A DNA stretch of 64,000 bases from Taxillus chinensis. Lineage: Eukaryota > Streptophyta > Magnoliopsida > Santalales > Loranthaceae. Location of the stretch: positions 46,462,284 to 46,526,283 of the forward strand of contig CM042091.1 of NCBI GenBank assembly GCA_023512835.1. The letters are read 5' to 3'. Position numbers and translations under genes: made by a program. Shown here piece after piece: positions 33,571 through 46,300 of this stretch. Position 1 is the stretch's first letter. Every line of letters starts with the position of its first letter. The notes under the pieces were generated by a model. That model saw only the letters and a program-made list of their open reading frames with translations, was not told the DNA's origin and did not search any database.

Positions 33571-34676
33571 GTAAGCAAAGAAATAAACAACTCATAGGAA
33601 AACAAATTTTATTTGCCCAATTTAAAACTAAATTTAAGATATATAGTAAGAAATAAGAAAAAAAATAGATTACTCATGATAAATGCCTCTGCAGATAATC
33701 AAATATAAAAGAGGTGACTTAATGGAGTGTTATATCTCAAAATTATGTTTCTAAATTTATCCGTGCCTATAGATTTAAAAGATTACCTTCATTTCTATCC
33801 CTTCCAAGTCCACGGGCAGAACATTCACTATAGGAGAAAATGAAAATCTGCGTTATTCTTTTTCGAAAAAAAAGAACAGGTAAAAGAGGAACACAAGTGC
33901 GGGGGCATCCATGGCAGATGCATAGTGAAAAAAAGTGAAATTTATTAGGACTCCAAGCCTCTAACAAACGTGTAATGTGTGAGGAAATAGGATCGTGGAA
34001 AAAGTGAGCGTGTGGAAACATCTTCATAATTCCATTTATGTCCGAACCACGTTAAAAAATAATTGAGATCAGAGCCAAGTTTTACGAGCATACACAGACC
34101 GGAGTAGATCTGCCCATTCCAGCCTCCGCCGTGTGCCCGAAGCTGTGACGCCATTGTCGCACCACATCGGACCACCACGATCAGCCATCCACAATCTGTC
34201 AATTCCGCTGTTCTCCGACAGACTCGCGCCACCGGAGACCGGACCAGCACCTGCAGACGCACACTAGGCCACCGTGGACCGCAGCCCCGACAGCCTCGCC
34301 AAACCTCTCCCAGACCCGATCCGCCCAATCGCCGTGCACGTGGCAGTCTCTTCTCGCTCCTGCCAGCCAGTCAACAATGGTCCGGGGCCGTGGGCATAGT
34401 GATGCTTTTAAGAAAAGGAGGATAAAAAGAAAAGGAAAAAAACGAGGAAGCCATACGCGACCAGATCCGTAAAATCTGGAGATAAAGAGACTTTGGTGGG
34501 GACAAAGCAAGACCTAATATTCGGGTTGTTATATGTATTTTTTTTTATTCTGGTTGATAAAACAAAATTGAAATTGTAATGGGAGATATGTTTAATATAT
34601 ATAGTTCACGTGACATGTGTTTAGAGCATCAATAAAGTTTAACTAAAAATTAATTAAATAATGGACTCATAGTGGT
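33571..34676. other. Palindrome spacer, first part; no gene recognised
   Basis: AT-rich DNA, then a GC-rich block (about 34080-34400) with long frames on the minus strand that have no recognisable domain. The block may be captured sequence. A MITE-like GAGCATCAATAAAGTTTAAC lies at 34624-34643, just before the WD40 fragment. Confidence 0.5.
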
Positions 34677-34994
34677 ATCCGCATCTGGCGGGTTTCCGAC
34701 GCCGACGACCGCGCCGACCTCAAGTCCCTACTCAACGGCAACAAGAATAGCGATTACCGCGGCCCCCTCACCTCCTTCGACTGGAACGAGGCCGAGCCCC
34801 GCCGCATCAGCACGTCCAGCATCGACACCACCTGTACCATCCGGGACATCGAGTGCGAGGGCGTCGACACCCAGCTAATTGCCCACGACCGGGAGGCATT
34901 CGACATCGCCTAGGGTGGCGCCGGCATCTTCGCCTCCGACATCCACTACCCCACCCTTCCCGTCGTCGAGTTGCAGCGGCATCAGGCCAGCGTG
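34677..34994 (+). pseudogene. WD40-repeat gene fragment (LWD1/LWD2/TTG1-like), nonsense and internal deletion
   Basis: One frame reads [20 protein letters not shown], then [31 protein letters not shown] and [15 protein letters not shown], then TAG at 34911-34913. It resumes in frame as GGAGIFASD joined directly to IHYPTLPVVELQRHQASV. In LWD1/LWD2-type WD40 proteins (circadian regulators; relatives of TTG1) these two parts are separated by roughly 60-70 residues, so there is an internal deletion. The Trp of the normal TIWDIE motif is Arg here. Base composition is strongly GC-rich compared with the AT-rich surroundings, suggesting capture from elsewhere. No start or end of the gene is present. 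Confidence 0.82.
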
Positions 34995-36002
34995 CCTGAT
35001 TCTGGCAGTGTGGAACGTCATAATCTAGGGTCTTAGCGCTGTGCAAAAAGGAAAATAAATAAATAATATAAAAACATTTGAGGAGGTGTTGGGGTTATTC
35101 CTTATTTTCGGTAGACATCCTTATTTTCCTTTTTATTGTGTTGTATCGGATTGGAAATTCGCTTTTGTATAAATGTTAAAAAGAAAACATAGATGTTATT
35201 TACTTTTCGAGTCCCGTGTAGTGTTAGGTCGGGTATGGATCAATTGCTTTCAAATTCGTGCGTTTTAGATTAATAAATTATATATGATACAATTCATTTT
35301 ACAATAAGTATTCATTATAATTCATTTTACAATAAGTATTAATTACTAATGATATTATATTACTTATTTAATGAATTATGTTAGGTAAAAAAATGATATT
35401 TGTAATGGGTGCTAGTATTTTAAAAAAATAGTGGACAGTTAAATTAATTATGTAAATTATATTGAGAAAGATATTATATTATGTTAACGACAATAACATA
35501 TTATAAATTCTAAAAATTTAACGTTTTGTTTCAATATATCATAAGGGTAACGAATGTAATTTACTAAATAATAAGGATACAGGATATTATTCAATTAAAT
35601 ATAAATGATATTTAATGTAATGATAACGTCGTGTCGGGTGAGTGTACCGATATTATTACATTTCATAGTCATTGGTTAAAAATTATAACCTTGCCCCACA
35701 CTCTCCTTCCCACTCTCTCCTCCTCCATTGCTTCGCAGCTTCTAGCAGTGGCGAGCGACATACGGTAATTGTTGTGCTGGCACAGACACTGATGAACGAT
35801 GATCACCCTCCTATGGCTGTGAATGAAGAGACATAGAATTAAGAAATATAAAAAGCCTAAGAGAAGGTAAGTAAGAATTATTTTCTTTTCATTTTTGTTT
35901 TTTTAAAACGCACGTCGCAATCCATATTTTATTTATATTTTTATTTATTCGTTAGAGACACTGATGAACGACGCATGATCACCCTCTGATGGTTGCGAAT
36001 AA
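34995..36002. other. Palindrome spacer, second part; no gene recognised
   Basis: AT-rich. It contains a near-duplicate pair, AGACACTGATGAACGATGAT at about 35786 and GAGACACTGATGAACGACGC at about 35955, and a related string lies at about 38436 in the right arm. Confidence 0.5.
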
Positions 36003-36277
36003 AGAGATTGTTTACTAGTGTATTCCACAGTTTTGAAATAAGTATATTTTTTTAGCGGTATGTGAGGAATGAGAAAGAAAGTAAATCTGGGAGGTGTTAC
36101 CGATTGGGTATTTGTATACAATTTGTCTTCTTCCGTATACAGATTTTTGTTTCGAGCAGCATGTAGCATGTTTTGAGATTTATGCGTATTTGTTTATTGT
36201 GTTTCATTGCATTTCTAATTTTTTATGGGGAGATTATGAAATTTTTGATGAGATTGGGGGTTGTCCTCATGGGTTAT

Positions 36278-37691
36278 TGAAAAGAGCGTTTGTCGCGCAC
36301 ATACTCAAAATAAAATTTAAACTAAGTATAGCTAGTGGCTTAACCTAGATCCTTCTCTACCAAAAGACTTATAAAATTCAATTCAACCTATTTAATTACC
36401 TGTTTAACAAAAACTAATGAGAAATAACAAATATGAAATTAAGGGATTTTTTAATGAATTTAAACTAATTAAAGCAAAGATTTTTAACTACAAAATTCAA
36501 TTAATTAAAGATGTAACCGGTTTAACTTCACACCTGAATGCTACTTATCACTATTCCAAAAGATAAATTAGGTAAATTATGACCCCATAATTTAAATGCG
36601 TCAAGATATCATGAATATAATTAAATTATGAATTTGTTCTAATCAGAATAATTATGAATTAATTCTCAAAAGACTGTCCCGTTCCCTACGAAACAAATCT
36701 TTCCACTCAAATAGAATAATTAACGCACGATGAATTGCTAAATCAACACTCAATCGAAATATTAAATTAACAAATCAATGAGTTCGAGAATTAATTCATA
36801 GCGCATAAAATACCAAATTAAATATTAAAACATGAATTCAAAACAAGTATCAAAAGTGCTACGCTAAACTAATTACAAAATACTTATCCCGGTTGAAAAA
36901 TCACAAATCTGTTCGGAAAAATTAAACAACAAAAATATAACAAAATTAAGAAAAATAGGTTGTAGAGAATTAAATATTCAGTCTTGAACTCGATCCGAAT
37001 CTTCGATACCTGCTGCTGCGCAATCTCTTAATTGATTTCTGGAACACTGCTGCGTGAATGTGACGGGCTCTTGCTGCGCTGGATGTTGACATGAGGATGT
37101 GATGCCGCGCGAGATGCTGGATGAAGACTGCGCATGGGATGCTGGGACGGCGTGGGACTCTTGCGTATGGGGTTGGTGCTGAAGATGCTGGCGTGGACAT
37201 CCTGCTGCGCTGTGTGGGATTGGAAGATGGGGTCGTGGGCGCAGGTGGAGAGATGGAGATTGGAAGGTGCTGGGCGTATGGAATGATGAGGGCTGCGCTG
37301 GAGTAGAAGAGAAGCTAGTGCGCGGGTCCAATAGATATATATTTAGGTCCAAATCCCATGCAATCTCCTCTTTTCAATTTCTTGTACTTGCTTGCTTTCG
37401 TAACAAGAAAACAATAATAATAATAATAACAATAAATAATAATAGATAATAATTAAAGTAAAACACAAAACAATTAAAATAATAAATTAAACTCAGAGAA
37501 TTAATATTAAAATTGAAAAATTAATTTAACATTAAAAACTATCAAAATTAATATTAAATCTATAAAATTAAATAAAACAGTAAATAATTAGAATTGAAGA
37601 AAACTAATATAAAAATGCATTAATTTAACAAAATATTTAATTAAAGCTCATAAATTATATGCAAATTTAATGACAAATTATGCAGTTATCA
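36278..37691 (-). mobile_element. Solo LTR, 1.41 kb, TSD GTTAT/GTTAC, in right arm
   Basis: On the plus strand it starts TGAAAAGAGCGTTTGTCGCG and ends TATGCAGTTATCA. These are the reverse complements of the ends of the solo LTR at 24153-25989, so the two are one family in opposite orientation. The flanking 5 bp are GTTAT (36273-36277) and GTTAC (37692-37696), a duplication with one mismatch. It interrupts the zinc-finger gene region. The GC-rich open frames at 36970-37350 are inside the LTR and not recognisable. Confidence 0.87.
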
Positions 37692-37783
37692 GTTACCTCT
37701 TGGCTGGCGCCACTTCCCCCCATCCTCAGCCATTTTACTAAGAAGAAACCCGTTAAGAAGATTCCTATTCTACCCTACCAACG

Positions 37784-37969
37784 CCTCAATTTAAAATCCA
37801 ATGTCCATGCTGCAATTTTACATATAGTTCGCTCAGGACGCTGCGTAGTCATTGGTACATCAAACACAACAACAAAATCAGTGATCACAGCTGTGACATG
37901 TGCGAAAAATACTTTTTCACAAAGTCAGACTACATCAATCACCTAATCTGCCCATCGCAGAAGTCATAA
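37784..37969 (+). pseudogene. C2H2/C2HC zinc-finger gene, last exon, right arm
   Basis: An open frame reads QCPCCNFTYSSLRTLRSHWY then IKH, giving a finger with C-x2-C and paired His. It is followed by CDMCEKYFFTKSDYINHLIC (C-x2-C, His, Cys) and ends CPSQKS at the stop 37967-37969. The domain itself is intact here, unlike the left-arm copy. Upstream coding is cut off by the solo LTR at 36278-37691 and by frame breaks in 37700-37780, so the gene is probably non-functional. Nucleic-acid binding is inferred from the fingers only. Confidence 0.6.
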
Positions 37970-40369
37970 AGGTAATCTTTTATATTTTGGTGATTGTTTG
38001 ATTTTTAATGTTTAGTTATTATATGTATGTATGTATATATTAGCTTTTCATCTTCGGTGAAGAGTAGGAGAAGAACATCTAACTATGTTTTTGGTTTAAT
38101 CTGGCTTTAAGGTTTTATATTTTGGTGAATGTCTACTTATTTTATATGTACATATATATTAGCCTATTCTATGGGTGGGGGTATTTAATATTATCTTATT
38201 TAGTATAATTTGAATTCCAATGTAATGGACGATGGGCTCCTTGTGTGTGCCATGTAACATCAATTAATAAGAAAACAACTAATAAATGCTATTATTTTAA
38301 AATATGGTGGAATTTAAATATAAGGTGTTAATTTAATAGATATCAGTTTTATTTATTTGGAGAGAATGAGATCTTAATTTTTTATTGGAGTTTAATACAT
38401 ATATGTTATAGCAGTGGCGGGTGATGTAATCTGGCACAGACACTGATGGACGATGATTCCTCCGACAAGTGGAAATCAGCCATGGAGTGTTCAAGATTTG
38501 AATACCTTAAACAGTTAGTCAACGTTTCTGGCCACAGCGACGGCGACAGTGATAATCTTCCTATTGGTATACTTTGAAATGGGATTATGATGTTAGAAAC
38601 CATTCATGCGCGTCTAGCTCTGAAAGGGTGATGAACGCCTTTGCACGCCATGTTTCTCCTGATTCATTAGAGGAAGAGTTGGTTAATTTTAACAATGTTA
38701 ACTAGTTGGGGTTGTTGAAGTCGCCAATCCAACGGTGAAAAGCTGTTGGTGAGTGCTATCTTTGGATTTTCTTCTCCTTTCCATTATTAATAACTATGTT
38801 CTGGTTCATCATATTATATGAATGTATGCCACTATAGGTGTGCAAAGACTTTATTTTAAGGGAGATTATTGTTTTTTTGTTGGTTTATTAGCTTTTATGC
38901 CATTTCATAATAGATGTTTGATAAAATGCATCAATGAACATTCCCCTTTGTCTTTTTTTAAGGTTAAAATTGTATGCGGTGGCAATGAGAAAGCACATAT
39001 TTTAGTTACCTGTAATAATATTCATTTAACTTCAAACAAACTCTTGTTTTTCTTCATAATATCAGATATATTTTTGCTTTAGGATTGCATTACTGTGAGG
39101 GGGCGAGAGAGGTTGCTTTTTAGTGTTTTTGTGAATTTCAGTTGTAATATGCTGAAATAATAAACTATTTAAATTTTTTGTTCACAGCTTACAAAGTGGA
39201 CTAGAACGAGAGGGTTTGTGGTAGTGTTGGTGCTTCTGAAAAATATGAAAATTTATTAAGGTTCATGGCAGTAGAGAATATTGTTGGTGCTTCTGAAAAA
39301 TGTGAAAATTTGTTAAAAGATGTGGGATTGACTCCACTATTTGTTGGACTGCTGAAGCAAATCAAAAGGCTTAATTAGTTAAGTTATTTCAATTTGGATA
39401 TGTATTACTATGATGTATCATGTGTTTGTAAATTATAATTAGTTATGTGATTTATAGAGTAAATATGACATATAATTTGTTAGGCGTGCATTGATTGAGT
39501 TTCCTCCCAAAATATTGAGTAAATACTTCATCTAAAAGAATTGAAGAAAAATGCTATCCAAAAGCTCATTACACATTCTAAATATTCAAGTCAGACTACC
39601 CAAATATACGATGGCACTAAATAATTTAGTGTTTTGCTTAACATACTTGTTATGCCCTTAACAAATGGCAAATGTAGCTTGAAAGATTGTGCGTCTACAA
39701 ACTTCATAGATGATCAGCACAAAGCCCATGGCTACCAACCAAACCTAGGCTTTCACCCCAAATTATAGTAAGTTATCAATTCATTGGCTTAACTTGGCCC
39801 TAAAAGTTCCCAAAATCTATTCTTTTACGGTTTAAAATTACATAAGTAAATTAGCATGACCACAATCGCATGAGAACTGTGTTAGAAAATATAAATTCAT
39901 AAACCAACAACTTACCTTTTCATCTTCCATTATTCAAGATGTGAGCATGATTTCAAATTCTAAACCATATATGATATAACCATTTGTTAATAAAATCACC
40001 AAAACCAAATACAATTATAATAAATGTAAAAACATTAACATAAGTTGTTCACAAATTTTAATGAAGTTCAACAATTTCTTTTTTCGAAAAGATTAAAATG
40101 ATATTGTAACAAGATAAATATAACTTTACCTAATCATTTTAGCTTGCAACTATTAGAGATGCTCTAATAACCTCAAAAGTCGACGTTACCAACTTTTAAG
40201 ATATACGATATAAAAACCAAAATAAATAAATCAAAAGAAAATGTAATTTTTTTTTTTATGGGAAAGCCATCAATGATGACAATGGCATGAGTGGCTATAC
40301 ATGTAATAGTCATCGAATGCCATTACAAACCATCCTAGAACAACCATAAACAAAAAAGAGGGATATTGA
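37970..40369. repeat. Right-arm DNA between zinc-finger fragment and glucose transporter gene
   Basis: Collinear in reverse with 30745-33140. It includes the conserved unknown segment at about 38400-38760 and a truncated Tourist MITE end at about 40090-40175. No intact coding sequence is recognised. Confidence 0.6.
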
Positions 40370-43300
40370 TCAAGTTATTGAGCTAAGAGCTTGCTCAATA
40401 TCCTCAAGAGACCGCCCCTTGGTTTCCACGATGTTACCAGCAATGTACATTACAGCCAGAATACAAATACATCCAAATCCCAAGTACACCGAGCTGATCC
40501 CAAACTTGTCCACAACGCTCAAGAAGTATAGGCCAATGACAAAATTGGAGATCTAAAGATATAAAAAAATTATACATACCACAAGAACACATTTGACGTG
40601 AAATGAAAATGTGCTACCATGCAAGACATAAATATTGACTATTAACAAATAAAATGCACTTGGGCATTAAATATGACACGAAAATGAACATATATTTGTT
40701 TGTCATTTGCAGTAGATAGGGGGTTTTGATGGCTAAGATTTACTTAAACTGTTTTCGTTAGTTACGGTAAATTAATATATATATATGCTAAAGGCATGTT
40801 CACAAAATAAAAGTAACTAACATAAAGATGTCACGATGAATAAGTAGCCATATCAAAAGAAAGAAAAAATTAGAGAAAGAAATTAAAGCAGAAGTCATGT
40901 AGCCATATAAAATGAGCTCAAGCCCGCGAGCTTACAGGCTTGGGGCGAGCCGAATCGATCAAAACTCGATCCGTTTAAAACGCGAGCCTAAACGGATTGG
41001 CCTTTTTAGGCCCGGCCCGTGCGGGTTGCGGGCTAGCTCGAGGGCTTTTTTATTTTTATTTTTTATTTTTTTATCCCTAAATACCTTAAAATTTAATATA
41101 TATATATATATATATATATATTTCATAATTTTAATTGAGTAATTAGATTTTATATATGAACAATTATAAAATAAAATTGAAATATTATTAGTTTGATAAA
41201 ATTGTATTAATTAATTTTAAAATTTTAAAAAATCAAAATAAAAAAATAAAAAAATACGGGCCAGCTCACGGATCGTTGTGGGCCGGCCCAAGGCAAGTTT
41301 TGTTCGGTCTGTTTAAAATACAGGCCTAAACGGACTGACCCATTTAGGCCGACCCCATCACGGGCCGGGCAGGCCTGTCTTATACCCCTGATAGGCTAAA
41401 AGATGCGCTATGGAGACGATCATTATATGTAGGTGTAATGCTTACAAAAAAGAATATAATCATCCTGCTGAGATGCACATTTATTAGAATGGGTGAGATT
41501 AACACTGGAAAAAGGTTCTGACAATATACGTTAATGGAACCTAATCTTCCTCCTAAAAAATAAAAAGAATTGTCTTTTATAGACAAGGTCATTAAAGAAT
41601 GGAGAACCATTTATGTAGTTAACTCCAAATAATTTGTATTAAAGCTTCGGTTTCTTCTACTACTTAATCATATGCATAGGCATTAATGATCAATTGGCAA
41701 TTGGGGCAATGCTTTCAAGTTGCCTCATTTAACCAGTTTCCAATACCTTAGAACTTTTTATTAAAAATAGAATACTAAGGATTTTTCCTGGTTGAAATTA
41801 TTAGCAGTTTCCAATTATCCTTCTTCAGCAAGTATTATGACAAAACTTTTCCATCAATCTTAAATATATCGAAAAGCATGTTTAATTCAAACCCTGAGAC
41901 CTCAAAATGTTAAAAATGAACACATAACATCACTTACCCAATGCATGCCTAAGGACAAAGCAACAGCTTTCGCTCTTATTCTAGAGGCAAATATTTCAGG
42001 AAGAAGAAGAGCGGGCACTGGACCAGCACCAAGTGAAAAGGACAATACATACCTGTATAATTAGAGTGAAGGCATGTCATTCAAGGTCAAGAACACAAAG
42101 GGATACAAACAGCAGAAGAAGAGATTTGATAGTTTAATATAGAAATGTCTAGCTTACAGAACAGTCCCCAGAACTGCAAGCGTGCCAGAATATGGTGCTA
42201 GGACCTTCCAAGTGAGGGACAAGGACAAGAGCAACATTGAACCAGCCTTTAAAAGAGAGGCAAATGTATCAAAAATATATTACAACAGTTATGAGTCAAC
42301 ATAAAAAAAAACTACTTAAAAAAACATTGAACATACTAAAACACATAAAGATAGGAACAAATTTTATTTTAGAATACATTAGATAGACCTAGTGCTGGAG
42401 ATTGTGTTTTTATAATAAAATGTCTTATATGTTGTAACATGTGATTGCTTGGATGGATAAGTAGCAGGGCTAGGAAAGATAATATTATATATGAAGATAG
42501 TCATACAGTGTTAGAGTTAGCTTTGATCAAGGAAGAGAAGAAAAAATGTTGAATAAGGTCCTTTTGGAATGTGCAATGTAAACCTGTGGATGCCTCATTA
42601 AAAGGAATGAGATTCTAAATTTGGGATAGGTGAGAAAAGCAAAGTGTTAGCTGAGGATTTCATGCTTCTTATTTAAAATGATGCATGTATAACAAGATGA
42701 CATAGCCTTGGGCAAAAGGGAGTGCCATAGGAGAATTCATATTAATGGCTCAAATCCAAGCTTGCTCTTATTTCATGTATCAGATTCCCGATGTAGGGAT
42801 ATAGGACTTTGTTTGTGTTACGGTTCTTACTTGCTGTAAGCAACAGACAAACTCTAACTCACTTCACCAAGAAAATACTTTCAAGTTTCAAAGAATAGTT
42901 GCTACCAAGAGAATACTTTCAAGTTACGGTGCATATGCCTAAGAGCGTGTTCAATAACTCCTTTTTTATTATTTTGTGCAGTCTTTGTTCTTGTGTTATT
43001 TTGATTTCAAAGTTCAAGAATGAAAGTGTGTATTGGACTTACTAAATATTTTATAAAAGTATACATATATGATCAAATATTAACCATATATGCCTCTTCG
43101 AAGTTCGTATTTCAACTAAAAACTTTAGCAAATTAAAATCCCACAATTTGCTAACGTTTTAACTAAAATATAGACTTTAAAGACATTTTATAGTCATATT
43201 TGATATTTGTCCACATATGTATAACTTGAAAAAAATTAAAGAGTCCAATATCAGTGCTTTAATAATTTATAAAACCCACTCAACATTTTTAAATACATAA

Positions 43301-46300
43301 CATCAAAATATTGAACTATTGTTTTGATACATTCTCACTTTTCAAGTTCATTTAAAAAAACCGCTTTCAACATAATTTCAATAAAAAAAACTAAAATTAG
43401 TTTTATGTCATGTTTTAATTTTGTGATTTCCCACATGAATATTTGTTTAAAAAAAATAGCATAGTGAAACTGCACCATTTAGTAATTTGGCATTGAAAAA
43501 TATGCCTTGGTAAGAGGAAACAAATTCCTCTAAACTTTCTTATGCATGCTGGGAGGGTGAGATTCCATAGAGCGAGAGAGATGGAGGGGTGGCATATCTA
43601 GTGGGAGAAAGAAACGAGTGTGTGTTGAAGCAAAGTTGTGGTATATCATTTTGGGTTTTTCTCTCTTTTTACATGAAGCTAGTAGATTTAATGCTAAGGC
43701 TTAGCCTACATTAATGCTCGTGCATGAAATGAATGAACAAAAATTTTCTTAACTTGTTTGAAGAAGCCTCGAAGAGAAGTTCAAAGAGGAGGTTCCAAGA
43801 GAAGCCTCGAAGTGAAAATTTGAAGAGGAGGTTCGAAAAGAAGCCTTAAAGAGAAGGCTCAAAGGGAGGCTTCCAAGGAAAGTTTGACGGGTTTTCAATA
43901 GTCTAATCTGGAGGCATTTATGGCGTACTTAAATTATCCCTCCAAATTCAAAGTACTATCATAAGTTGAGCACATATACAATAGTATTTCCAAGACATAA
44001 TTATCACATGTAATGACGTAGAATCCCTAAACATTAATTACTATAAAGACCATAATCTGTCTCTTAAACATATAAGCTTCGATTGTACCAAAGTGAACAT
44101 ACATTTTGAAAAAGAAAAATTTTATTTTTCACATGAGTTAACAAGATTACCATTCCAGAGAAACTGATAAGGAGGAGACTTTTTCTTCCCCGCCTATCCA
44201 TCAAGGAGGATGCAATGGTGGTGCCTGTTAAGAATATTAAATGCCAGTACATAAATAATATATATACAAATCACATAATCAAAACAAGGCTAACTTCATA
44301 TAGTGATTGTATACTAACCAAAAACATTTGCTGCCCCAACAAGGGCGCTTGCTGCAACATCAGATTTGATACCAACACTGCGGAACACTTTAGTAGAATA
44401 ATACACCACAGCATTTATTCCAGCAAGTTGTTGAAACAAGAAAAGGGCTGCACCAACACTCACAACTGCAACATGACATACATCAGTAACTTTACAATCC
44501 AAGACCTGTCAAAAAGCATCAACTACCACAATTATATGTCAAGAAGATGCACTGTGCAAATGATTTCTTGACTGTGTCATGGGTATCAGTACCCCTTAAG
44601 CCATGGATATCAAAGCCACGTAGAAACCAGTTCAAAGAGACCAGGGAAACACCATGGCAATCCCATTTCACACGAAGTAGCAGTTAATAAGCCACATATG
44701 ACTTGACACACGTAGTCAAATTAAAACAGTGAAGAACCCTGAAACATGTTTGAGGTTCCAAAAACTGTTTAAAATTTTTCAAATATACCTCTCCGATATC
44801 GGCTGCTAAATAGATCCATCCATCCAGCTTCTTGTTCTAGAGAACCTTTCTTAGCAGCTGTAAAATCTTGCATGACCTCAGCCACTCTTTCTTTTCCATA
44901 TAGTGTTAGTGTAGCATTTTCAGCTTCAGATATTTTACCTTGCTGTTGAAAAACATCTCACAGCTCCATAATCTAAATTACTTAATACTTAATAGTCAAG
45001 ATCTAAAACACTACCAAGGAAGAACAGACAATGAACATAAAATAAATTGTAGGAAGAATGCTTCCAATCACATTTATCAGAATAGTCATGTAAAGGAAAC
45101 CTGAAAAAGCCACCTAGGGCTTTCTGGACAGAATGCCATTCCTACAGCCATCAGAATAGAAGGGACAATAGAAATACCAAACATCGTCCTCCACCTGATA
45201 AAATTTTAACATAAGTGACAAGACAGGAAAGATGGAAGGAAACTTCAAACAATTTATGGAGGATAGAACAAGGAAAAAATTGTGAATGAGTTAAAAATTT
45301 GCTATCAACTAATCATCTGCATAATTGAAAATAACAGATAATGTTCAATTTTTAAGGACTCTAAGCATTCTCTACAAATAGAAAATATATTTCAAATCAT
45401 TATATAGACATGAGAATTGCTAGCACCATATAAATTTTTTTAAATAAATAGATAAAAACATTATCAATACAAAATCACAGAGGAAGAAGGGAAAATTCTA
45501 CACATACCAAACAAGAATCACTGTGAAGAATGAAGATTAAAAGGAGAAAAACAAAATAAAAAGATTCCAACATATTCTTGATGGGACGCTGGTAAGGTAT
45601 AAAATGGAAATATTACATAAGTCATAGTATTATACACCCAAATAAACTTCATACTGTCTAAAAATAAAGAAACATAGAAATGAGATGTAGATAAATTGAT
45701 GTAGCCTACAAGCAACAACTGCCTCTAAAGATTGCATAGCAACCATACACAACGAGGAAAATAGCTGGATATTTCTGATTTATGATTTTTAAATATTCAA
45801 AAGGATTAAAGTACTAAAATTCCAAAATGGCAAATTTAAATTGGCAGCACTGACCAAAATACACGTGTTTTAGCAACCTATATGCTTCTGATGAACAAAG
45901 TATTTGTTTTTAAGGATAAGAAAGAAATAGTTTAATAGCCTCCTACTAGGGCCATAGTGAGAGTAGGGGCAAACAAAACGGAAAGTTAAACAAATATGCA
46001 ACACATCTAGTTATTTGTGAGTTGACCGACTAAAACATCAATCGTACTAATGTAAAATAAATCAGACTCTTTAAATATGAGTCAACTTAACCAAAACAAT
46101 TTCAACCTTGGTATCATTCAAGACCTTGTCATAAACAAAAAAATAACTACTAGCTCAACTTTCTAAGAGAATCAAAACCTCAAAATATAATTGCAGATGT
46201 CAAAAGCAAAGTGCTAAACTTTTGTCAGTTTGACATTGTGGAACCGCTAAGTATCTCATATAGACCATGATACATTACTGATGTCATAACATAGAATAAT

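Noticed and set aside
34807..35046. Arg/Cys-rich minus-strand frame
   Set aside because: Antisense of the WD40 fragment in GC-rich DNA.
36970..37352. Overlapping frames on both strands, rich in Ser/Pro/His or Gly/Val
   Set aside because: They lie within the solo LTR 36278-37691 and have no recognisable domain.
37680..37946. 88-codon plus-strand frame MQLSVTSWLAPLPP
   Set aside because: Wrong frame over the zinc-finger exon 37784-37969.
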